Below, piece after piece: positions 1-5,144 of a DNA stretch of 5,144 nucleotides (position 1 is the first letter of the stretch; the number at the start of each line of letters is the position of its first letter). The stretch covers positions 1 to 5,144 of the forward strand of contig PULL01000128.1 of NCBI GenBank assembly GCA_003550945.1, read 5' to 3'. The translations under genes and the position numbers were made by a program. The DNA is from Thioalkalivibrio sp. (lineage in GTDB: Bacteria; Pseudomonadota; Gammaproteobacteria; Ectothiorhodospirales; Ectothiorhodospiraceae). The notes beneath the pieces were generated by a model. It ran no database searches, was not told the origin of the DNA, and saw only the letters and a list, made by a program, of their open reading frames with translations.

Positions 1-51
1 CGCTACCGGCGGCTGATGGATTATGGCGCCTTCCAGGAAACCGGTACCTGA
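1..51 (+). CDS. accA: Acetyl-CoA carboxylase carboxyltransferase subunit alpha, C-terminal end (partial)
   Basis: The window opens in frame 1 with codons for RYRRLMDYGAFQETGT followed by TGA at 49-51. This resembles the AccA C-terminus (E. coli ends in RYQRLMSYGYA), with a slightly longer tail here. AccA is the alpha half of the carboxyltransferase that, with AccD, moves carboxyl from biotin-BCCP to acetyl-CoA to form malonyl-CoA for fatty acid synthesis in the cytoplasm. Only 16 residues are visible, so no catalytic part can be examined. The call rests on the short tail match plus position: accA directly upstream of tilS is the usual gammaproteobacterial order. The downstream tilS start lies inside this gene. 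Confidence 0.8.
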   Translation, partial: RYRRLMDYGAFQETGT

Positions 52-1294
52 ACCAGTCCCGTCCGCCCTGCGCGCGTTTCTGGGGCGGCACTCCGGGATC
101 GACCGGCTGCGGGTGGCGCTGAGCGGCGGACGCGATTCGACCGTTCTGCTGCACGCCCTGTCGGAGCAGGACCGAGACCGCCGTGCGCTGCCGCTGCACG
201 TGCATCACGGTCTGCACCCGCTCGCGGATCGCCAGGCGGAACACTGCCTGCATTTCGCGGCCACGCTGGGCTACGCCTGCGAGGTCAGGGAGGTCCGGGT
301 GCCGGAATCCCCGAAGGAAGGGGTCGAGGCGGCCGCGCGCCGCCTCCGTTACCAGGCCCTCGCCGCAGGCGCGAGTCCCGGAGACTGCATCCTGACCGCG
401 CATCACGCGGCTGACCAGGCGGAAACCTTCCTGCTGGCGGCGCTGAAAGGGAGCGGCCCATCGGGGCTTGCGGCGATGCCGGAGCTGCGTCGTCTCGGCG
501 CGTGCTGGCTCGGCCGTCCGCTGCTCGGCGTGGCCGGGTCGGCGCTGGCGGCCTACGCGGCGGCAAGGGATTTGAGCTGGGTTGAGGATCCGACCAACGA
601 GGATCGGCGCTTCGACCGCAACTTCCTGCGCCGTGAAGTGCTGCCCCGGCTCGCCACGCGCTTCCCCGCTGAACGCAGGCTCGCGCTCGCAGCCGAATTG
701 CAGGGCGAGGTGGTCGACGTGCTCGATGGCCTGCTCGACCCGCTCCTGGAAAGGTTGCAGGGGCCCGATCCGCAAAGCCTGGATCTTCGGCAGTTTTCCG
801 CACAGCCTCCGGCGCGTCGCCCCTGGCTGCTGAGGCGTTTCATTGCGCGCGCGGGTGCGGCCATTCCACGGCGTGTGCCTCTGCTCGAATTTCTTCGTCA
901 ACTGGAAGAGGCGGGGGCGGACCGTTGCCCTGCGCTGGATTGGGATGGGTACGCGCTGCGCAGCCACCGCGGCGTGCTGTACCTGCTCGGCCCGTCCGAA
1001 ACGGATCGGGCGGAACTGCCGCAGGGGCTTGCCTGGCCTGCGGGTGCGCGGGAGTTGCGCCTGCCGGATGGCCGGGTTCTGACACTGGAGGAATTGCGGG
1101 ATGCAGGCGTGACGGACACCGCGGACCTGAGTGTGGTTTTCCGGCACGGCGGGGAGTGGTTGCGGCAGCCGGACGGCACACGGCGCTCGCTGAAGAACCT
1201 GATGCAGGAACGCGGCATCCCGCCCTGGCGGCGGTCGCGAATCCCCTTGATCCAGCGCCGTGGTGAACTCGTCGCGGTTCTCTGGTCGCGCTGA
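23..1294 (+). CDS. tilS: tRNA(Ile)-lysidine synthase TilS
   Basis: TilS uses ATP and lysine to convert C34 of the CAU-anticodon tRNA-Ile to lysidine, so that the tRNA reads AUA and is charged with Ile rather than Met. The protein has 423 residues (E. coli 432), so it looks full length. The N-terminal PP-loop ATPase domain shows SGGRDS at 34-39, HVHHGL at 59-64, GVEAAARRLRY at 100-110, HAADQAET at 128-135 and GSGPSGLAAM at 143-152. The TilS signature DPTNEDRRFDRNFLRR follows at 189-204. The C-terminal TilS_C domain includes SLKNLMQERGIPPWRR at 389-404, near the tRNA-recognition end. ATG at 23 is the only ATG, GTG or TTG in frame before residue 31, which already lies in the PP-loop strand, so this start is well supported. 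It lies inside accA (29-base overlap) with only a weak purine stretch upstream, suggesting translational coupling. No frameshift or missing motif is seen. Confidence 0.96.
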   Translation: MAPSRKPVPEPVPSALRAFLGRHSGIDRLRVALSGGRDSTVLLHALSEQDRDRRALPLHVHHGLHPLADRQAEHCLHFAATLGYACEVREVRVPESPKEGVEAAARRLRYQALAAGASPGDCILTAHHAADQAETFLLAALKGSGPSGLAAMPELRRLGACWLGRPLLGVAGSALAAYAAARDLSWVEDPTNEDRRFDRNFLRREVLPRLATRFPAERRLALAAELQGEVVDVLDGLLDPLLERLQGPDPQSLDLRQFSAQPPARRPWLLRRFIARAGAAIPRRVPLLEFLRQLEEAGADRCPALDWDGYALRSHRGVLYLLGPSETDRAELPQGLAWPAGARELRLPDGRVLTLEELRDAGVTDTADLSVVFRHGGEWLRQPDGTRRSLKNLMQERGIPPWRRSRIPLIQRRGELVAVLWSR

Positions 1295-1322
1295 GTGGGT
1301 GGGGACGGTCGGGCGGGCGCGA

Positions 1323-1351
1323 TTGAGCGCCGGGGGGCTTTTTGGTAACCT
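1323..1351 (+). promoter_or_regulatory. Candidate sigma70 promoter for pyrG
   Basis: In the tilS-pyrG gap, TTGAGC (1323-1328, four of six matches to TTGACA) is followed after exactly 17 bases by TAACCT (1346-1351). TAACCT keeps the three most conserved -10 bases (T, A and final T). It is preceded by TGG, giving an extended -10 element (TGnTAnnnT, 1343-1351). Transcription would begin near 1358, leaving a leader of about 44 bases before the pyrG ATG. A 5-bp stem, CCGGA (1352-1356) with TCCGG (1362-1366), straddles the predicted start. This is a pattern match only. The -10 core is otherwise poor, and in G+C-rich DNA such a match can arise by chance. Confidence 0.4.
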
Positions 1352-1401
1352 CCGGACGCGTTCCGGCCCTGTCGGTCGGCCGTACTTCCACGGGTGCCCA
1401 A

Positions 1402-3066
1402 ATGACGCGTTTCGTATTCATCACCGGAGGCGTGGTGTCGTCTCTGGGCAAGGGCATTGCATCGGCGTCGCTGGGTGCCATCCTCGAGGCCCGGGGACTG
1501 AAGGTCACCTTGCTTAAGCTGGATCCCTACATCAACGTGGATCCTGGCACCATGAGCCCGTTCCAGCACGGGGAAGTCTTCGTCACCGACGACGGTGCCG
1601 AGACCGATCTCGACCTCGGCCACTACGAACGCTTCGTGCGCATCCGTACTGGCCGCGCGAACAACTTCACCACCGGGCAGATCTACGAAAACGTGATCCG
1701 CAAAGAGCGCCGCGGCGACTACCTCGGCGGAACGGTGCAGGTGATCCCGCACATTACTGACGAGATCAAGCGCTCGATCCGTTCCGGGGCCGCCAACGCG
1801 GACATCGCACTCGTCGAAATCGGCGGCACCGTTGGCGACATCGAGTCCCTGCCGTTTCTCGAGGCGATCCGCCAGATGGGGGTGGAACTGGGGCGCGAGA
1901 ACGTGCTGTACATCCACCTGACCCTGGTTCCGTACATCGCGGCCGCCGGTGAGATCAAGACGAAGCCGACCCAGCACTCGGTGAAGGAACTGCGTTCGAT
2001 CGGTATCCAGCCCGACGTGCTGCTCTGCCGTGCAAACCAGGCGTTGCCCGAGGGGGAGCGCCGCAAGATCGCGCTGTTCACGAACGTCGAGGAAAAGGCG
2101 GTGATCTCGGCGGTGGATGTCGACAACATCTACAAGATACCGCTCTGGCTGCACTCCCAGAAGCTCGACGAGATCGTGTTGCGCAAGCTGCGGATCGAGG
2201 CGCCGCAGGCCGATCTCTCGGACTGGAAGCACGTGGTCAACGCGATGGAGTTTCCCGAGTCCGAGGTCACGGTGGGCATGATCGGCAAATACGTCGATCT
2301 CACGGAGTCCTACAAGTCGGTGAACGAGGCGCTGACGCACGCGGGGATTCACACCGGCACACGGGTGCGCATCCGTTATATCGATTCCGAGAAACTCGAG
2401 GGCTCGGATCCGGCGCTGCTCCCGGAACTCGACGGCCTGGATGCGATCCTGGTACCCGGTGGTTTCGGGGAACGCGGGGTCGAGGGGAAAATCATGGCCG
2501 TGCGGCATGCCCGCGAGAAGGGCATTCCCTATCTCGGTATCTGCCTCGGGATGCAGGTCGCGGTGATCGAGTTCGCGCGCAACGTGGCCGGGCTGGAGGG
2601 GGCGCACAGCACCGAGTTCATGCCCGAAACGCCGCATCCCGTGATCGCGCTGATCACCGAGTGGCAGGACCGGGAAGGGCGCATCGAGCGGCGGGATGCG
2701 GACAGCGATCTGGGCGGCACCATGCGGCTGGGTGCGCAGAGCGCGGCGCTGATCGAGGGCACGCTGATGGCACGCACCTATGTCCAGCCGCGGATCCAGG
2801 AGCGCCACCGTCACCGCTACGAGTTCAACAACGCCTACGGCGAGCGTCTGCAGGCGTCTGGCATGGTCTTTTCCGGGCGTTCCGAGGATGGCAGCCTCGT
2901 CGAGGCGATCGAGTTGCCCGAGCACCCCTGGTTCATCGGCTGCCAGTTCCATCCCGAGTTCACCTCGACCCCGCGCGATGGGCATCCGCTGTTCACCGGC
3001 TTCGTCAGTGCCGCCCGGCGCTACCAGGAAGCCAAGGCCACCTTCGCCAAGCAGACTGTCGCATGA
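1402..3066 (+). CDS. pyrG: CTP synthase (glutamine-hydrolysing)
   Basis: PyrG makes CTP from UTP, ATP and glutamine, the last step of de novo pyrimidine nucleotide synthesis. The protein has 554 residues (E. coli 545), the small excess being mainly a longer C-terminal tail. The synthetase domain (about 1-268) begins with the nucleotide-binding loop GGVVSSLGKG at 9-18. It carries the presumed Mg ligands D71 (in GAETDLDLGHYERF) and E139 (in VEIGGTVGDIES), each one residue below the E. coli D72 and E140, plus the KTKPTQHS segment. The class I glutamine amidotransferase domain starts near VGMIGKYVDL (291-300). It shows GGFGERG, the nucleophile C381 in GICLGMQ, and H517 and E519 in FHPEFTSTPRDG, so the catalytic triad is intact. 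ATG 1402 is chosen because family proteins begin MTxxxFxTGGVVSSLGKG; the in-frame TTG at 1342 would add 20 non-conserved residues. No strong Shine-Dalgarno sequence precedes it. The stop overlaps the kdsA start. Confidence 0.98.
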   Translation: MTRFVFITGGVVSSLGKGIASASLGAILEARGLKVTLLKLDPYINVDPGTMSPFQHGEVFVTDDGAETDLDLGHYERFVRIRTGRANNFTTGQIYENVIRKERRGDYLGGTVQVIPHITDEIKRSIRSGAANADIALVEIGGTVGDIESLPFLEAIRQMGVELGRENVLYIHLTLVPYIAAAGEIKTKPTQHSVKELRSIGIQPDVLLCRANQALPEGERRKIALFTNVEEKAVISAVDVDNIYKIPLWLHSQKLDEIVLRKLRIEAPQADLSDWKHVVNAMEFPESEVTVGMIGKYVDLTESYKSVNEALTHAGIHTGTRVRIRYIDSEKLEGSDPALLPELDGLDAILVPGGFGERGVEGKIMAVRHAREKGIPYLGICLGMQVAVIEFARNVAGLEGAHSTEFMPETPHPVIALITEWQDREGRIERRDADSDLGGTMRLGAQSAALIEGTLMARTYVQPRIQERHRHRYEFNNAYGERLQASGMVFSGRSEDGSLVEAIELPEHPWFIGCQFHPEFTSTPRDGHPLFTGFVSAARRYQEAKATFAKQTVA

Positions 3067-3917
3067 CCCTGCCCATGGATCTTTGTGGTTTTCAGGTCGG
3101 TCCGGACCGGGCGTTTTTCCTGATTTCGGGTCCCTGCGTGATCGAGTCGGAGCAGCTCGCGCTGGACACCGCCGGCACGCTCAAGGAGATCGCCGACACG
3201 CTGGGCATTCCCTTCATCTACAAGTCCTCGTTCGACAAGGCGAACCGGTCATCCACCCGGAGTTTCCGCGGGCCGGGCATGAACAAAGGCCTGCAGATCC
3301 TTGAAACAGTAAAGAAATCCATTGGTGTTCCGGTGCTTACCGATGTGCATGAAGACACCCCGCTCGGCGAGGTGGCGAGCGTGGTGGACGTGCTGCAAAC
3401 CCCGGCGTTCCTTTGCCGGCAGACCAACTTCATCCAGAACGTCGCCCGCCAGGGGCTGCCGGTGAACATCAAGAAAGGCCAGTTTCTCGCGCCCTGGGAC
3501 ATGGACAACGTGGTCTCGAAGGCGCGTGAAGTCGGCAATGAACGGATCATGGTCTGCGAGCGCGGCGTTTCGTTCGGGTACAACACCTTGATCTCGGACA
3601 TGCGCGGGCTTGCGGTGATGCGCCGAACCGGATGCCCGGTGGTCTTCGATGCGACGCACTCGGTGCAGCAGCCGGGCGGCCTGGGTGCGGCCTCCGGCGG
3701 GCAGCGCGAGTTCGTGCCGGTGCTGGCCCGCGCGGCGGTGGCCGCGGGCGTGTCGGGCCTGTTCATGGAGACCCATCCCGATCCCGAGCAGGCACTTTCG
3801 GACGGGCCGAATGCCTGGCCCTTGCCGATGATGCGGGAGCTGCTCGAAGCCCTGGTGGAGCTGGACCGGGTGGTGAAGGCGCGTCCGTTCGCAGAATCCG
3901 CGTTCGGCCTGGGTTGA
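3063..3917 (+). CDS. kdsA: 3-deoxy-D-manno-octulosonate 8-phosphate synthase, metal-dependent type
   Basis: KdsA condenses phosphoenolpyruvate with D-arabinose 5-phosphate to give KDO8P, the committed step to the Kdo of the lipopolysaccharide inner core. It is a cytoplasmic TIM-barrel enzyme. The protein has 284 residues. KANRSS at 59-64 is diagnostic of KDO8P rather than DAHP synthases, and SFRGPG (67-72), TDVHE (93-97), PAFLCRQT (114-121), NIKKGQFLAPW (135-145) and SFGY (170-173) are intact. The metal ligands C25, H199, E236 and D247 sit at a constant offset of 14 from Aquifex aeolicus C11, H185, E222 and D233. The metal-independent E. coli enzyme has Asn where C25 lies. ATG 3063 overlaps the pyrG stop (ATGA), implying translational coupling. 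A second in-frame ATG at 3075 (MDLCGF) is a real alternative, since relatives often begin close to that point; neither start has a clear Shine-Dalgarno sequence. eno follows after 70 bases. Confidence 0.97.
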   Translation: MTLPMDLCGFQVGPDRAFFLISGPCVIESEQLALDTAGTLKEIADTLGIPFIYKSSFDKANRSSTRSFRGPGMNKGLQILETVKKSIGVPVLTDVHEDTPLGEVASVVDVLQTPAFLCRQTNFIQNVARQGLPVNIKKGQFLAPWDMDNVVSKAREVGNERIMVCERGVSFGYNTLISDMRGLAVMRRTGCPVVFDATHSVQQPGGLGAASGGQREFVPVLARAAVAAGVSGLFMETHPDPEQALSDGPNAWPLPMMRELLEALVELDRVVKARPFAESAFGLG

Positions 3918-3946
3918 AGCCGGCGCCGTCGAGAATTCCGATTCCG

Positions 3947-3965
3947 TCCCGGAGGGCATCCGGGA
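3947..3965 (+). other. Perfect 7-bp hairpin in the kdsA-eno spacer
   Basis: TCCCGGA (3947-3953) is the exact reverse complement of TCCGGGA (3959-3965), with a 5-base loop GGGCA. It ends 10 bases before the eno Shine-Dalgarno sequence. No T-run follows, so it is not a typical intrinsic terminator. It could be an mRNA stability or processing structure that sets eno expression apart from the upstream genes, but that is inference. A tandem ATTCCG ATTCCG lies immediately upstream (3935-3946), and a CGGCGCCG palindrome at 3921-3928. No convincing eno promoter is visible in the spacer. Confidence 0.45.
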
Positions 3966-3975
3966 AGAACCCTTC

Positions 3976-3981
3976 AAGGAG
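3976..3981 (+). promoter_or_regulatory. Strong Shine-Dalgarno sequence of eno
   Basis: AAGGAG lies 6 bases before the ATG at 3988, close to ideal. It fixes the eno start and is the only strong ribosome binding site in the window; tilS, pyrG and kdsA have weak or no such sequence. This fits the high protein output expected of enolase. Confidence 0.85.
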
Positions 3982-3987
3982 ACAGCC

Positions 3988-5144
3988 ATGGCACTCATTG
4001 CCGATCTGCATGCCCGGGAGATCGTCGATTCCCGGGGTAACCCGACCGTCGAGGCGGACGTGATCCTCGATTCCGGCGCACGCGGCCGTGCGGCGGTGCC
4101 GTCGGGTGCGTCGACCGGCTCCCGGGAGGCGATCGAGCTGCGGGACGGCGATGCCCGTTACGGTGGCAAGGGCGTGCTGCGCGCGGTGGCGAACGTGAAC
4201 GGCGAACTGCGCGACGCGCTGCGCGGGGCCGAGGCCGATCAGCAGGCGATCGACCGGCGGATGATCGAACTCGACGGCACGTCGAACAAGGAACGGCTCG
4301 GCGCGAACGCGCTGCTGGCGGTGTCGCTCGCGCTCGCGCAGGCTCGTGCGGCCGAGGCAGGGCTGCCGCTGTTCCAGAGCCTTGGTGGGAAGGAGGCGAA
4401 CATCCTGCCAGTGCCGATGATGAACATCATCAACGGCGGCGCGCACGCGAACAACAGCGTCGACATGCAGGAATTCATGATCGTGCCGGTGGGGGCGGGC
4501 AGCCTGACGGAAGCCGTGCGCTACGGCGCCGAGGTGTTTCACGCGCTGAAGGCGCTGCTCCACGGACGCGGGCTGGGCACCGGGGTGGGTGACGAGGGCG
4601 GCTTCGCCCCGGACCTGCCGTCCAACGCGGCTGCGGTGGAAGTGATTCTGGAGGCGATCGACAAGGCCGGGTTCAAGGCCGGCGAGGACATCTGGATCGG
4701 GCTGGACTGTGCGAGTTCCGAATTCTACCGGGACGGACGCTACCACCTGGCCTCGGAGGGACGCGAATTCTCCGCCGCGGAGTTCATTGACTACCTCGCG
4801 CAATGGGTGGACCAGTACCCGATCCTCACGATCGAGGACGCACTGGCCGAAGACGATTGGGAGGGTTGGAAACTGCTTACGGACCGCCTCGGTGGACGGG
4901 TGCAACTGGTTGGCGATGACCTGTTCGTCACCAATACGCGCATCCTCCAGCAGGGCATCGACCAGGGTGTCGCGAATTCCATCCTGATCAAGGTGAATCA
5001 GATCGGGACCCTGACCGAGACGTTGGAAGCGATCGCGATGGCGCGCGCGGCCGGCTACAGTTCGGTGATCTCGCACCGCTCCGGCGAGACCGAGGACGTG
5101 ACCATCGCCGATCTGGCCGTCGCCACCGGCGTGGGCCAGATCAA
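3988..5144 (+). CDS. eno: Enolase (phosphopyruvate hydratase), 3'-truncated by the window edge
   Basis: Enolase interconverts 2-phosphoglycerate and phosphoenolpyruvate in glycolysis and gluconeogenesis; in Gammaproteobacteria it can also be an RNA degradosome component. The visible 385 complete codons start MALIADLHAREIVDSRGNPT and run open to the end at VATGVGQIK. E. coli enolase has 432 residues, so about 45 are missing. Conserved parts in order are SGASTGSREAIELRDGD (near 39-55), LGANALLAVSLA, PVPMMNIINGGAHANN, VGDEGGFAP with the catalytic E203, LDCASSEFY with Mg ligand D240, TIEDALAEDDW with E283, VGDDLFVTN with D310, ILIKVNQ with the catalytic base K335, and SHRSGETED. These sit at offsets of 5 to 6 from E. 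coli E208, D245, E289, D316 and K341. Ala replaces the more usual Gly just after E283-D284, which is probably neutral. The product PEP is the substrate of KdsA encoded just upstream. Confidence 0.98.
   Translation, partial: MALIADLHAREIVDSRGNPTVEADVILDSGARGRAAVPSGASTGSREAIELRDGDARYGGKGVLRAVANVNGELRDALRGAEADQQAIDRRMIELDGTSNKERLGANALLAVSLALAQARAAEAGLPLFQSLGGKEANILPVPMMNIINGGAHANNSVDMQEFMIVPVGAGSLTEAVRYGAEVFHALKALLHGRGLGTGVGDEGGFAPDLPSNAAAVEVILEAIDKAGFKAGEDIWIGLDCASSEFYRDGRYHLASEGREFSAAEFIDYLAQWVDQYPILTIEDALAEDDWEGWKLLTDRLGGRVQLVGDDLFVTNTRILQQGIDQGVANSILIKVNQIGTLTETLEAIAMARAAGYSSVISHRSGETEDVTIADLAVATGVGQI

Noticed and set aside
1316..1343. Possible intrinsic terminator after tilS: GGCGC/GCGCC stem followed by a T5 run
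   Set aside because: The stem has only 5 bp, and seven bases (G6 then C) separate it from the T-run, so the canonical arrangement is absent. It also overlaps the candidate pyrG promoter.
1342..1401. Upstream in-frame TTG start for pyrG adding 20 residues
   Set aside because: The extra residues match nothing known in CTP synthases, and the family N-terminus begins exactly at the ATG at 1402. The extension would also run through the promoter candidate.
898..2985. A 695-codon open frame on the - strand opposite tilS and pyrG
   Set aside because: It lies antisense to genes with intact family motifs and catalytic residues. Its His/Arg/Asp-rich translation is typical of the complementary strand of G+C-rich codon usage, and I recognise no domain in it.
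3914..3946. A promoter for eno starting with TTGAAG at the kdsA stop
   Set aside because: No acceptable -10 sequence occurs at 16-18 bases; the bases there are TTCCGA, TCCGAT and CCGATT.
3763..5076. A 437-codon open frame on the - strand opposite eno and the end of kdsA
   Set aside because: It is antisense to clearly real enolase and KdsA coding sequence, has low-complexity Arg/His-rich composition, and runs through the eno ribosome binding site and the spacer.
1..5144. Mobile elements, CRISPR repeats, tRNA or rRNA genes, or an undescribed system
   Set aside because: Apart from gaps of 107 and 70 bases, the window is filled by recognised housekeeping genes. I saw no long repeats, inverted terminal repeats or structured RNA signatures.

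Overview
The window is ordinary chromosomal core-gene DNA from a G+C-rich bacterium (roughly two-thirds G+C by eye). All genes lie on the + strand: the 3' end of accA, then tilS, pyrG, kdsA and a 3'-truncated eno. The order accA-tilS-pyrG-kdsA-eno is a conserved gammaproteobacterial arrangement (as in Pseudomonas). Together with a Kdo synthesis gene, which implies lipopolysaccharide, it points to a Gram-negative gammaproteobacterium. The high G+C and the Cys-type KdsA would fit an Ectothiorhodospiraceae/Thioalkalivibrio-like lineage, but the genus is a guess.

Layout. Bases 1-51 hold the last 16 codons of accA. tilS (23-1294) starts inside accA with a 29-base overlap. A 107-base gap (1295-1401) follows, containing a plausible sigma70 promoter with an extended -10 element. 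pyrG (1402-3066) overlaps kdsA (3063-3917) by an ATGA junction. A 70-base spacer (3918-3987) holds a perfect 7-bp hairpin and a strong Shine-Dalgarno sequence, followed by eno (3988 to the window end), which lacks about its last 45 codons.

How the genes work together. AccA contributes to malonyl-CoA synthesis, and TilS makes the lysidine needed to read AUA codons. PyrG, KdsA and Eno connect through Kdo metabolism: enolase makes the PEP that KdsA condenses with arabinose 5-phosphate, and PyrG makes the CTP later used by KdsB to activate Kdo. The link is metabolically sensible, but co-regulation is inferred from spacing only.

I found no mobile element, CRISPR array, RNA gene, defence system or unknown gene, and no sign of an undescribed system. 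The most informative detail is that KdsA has the complete metal-ligand set of the metal-dependent KDO8P synthases, unlike the E. coli enzyme. Very long open frames on the - strand are antisense shadows of the real genes.
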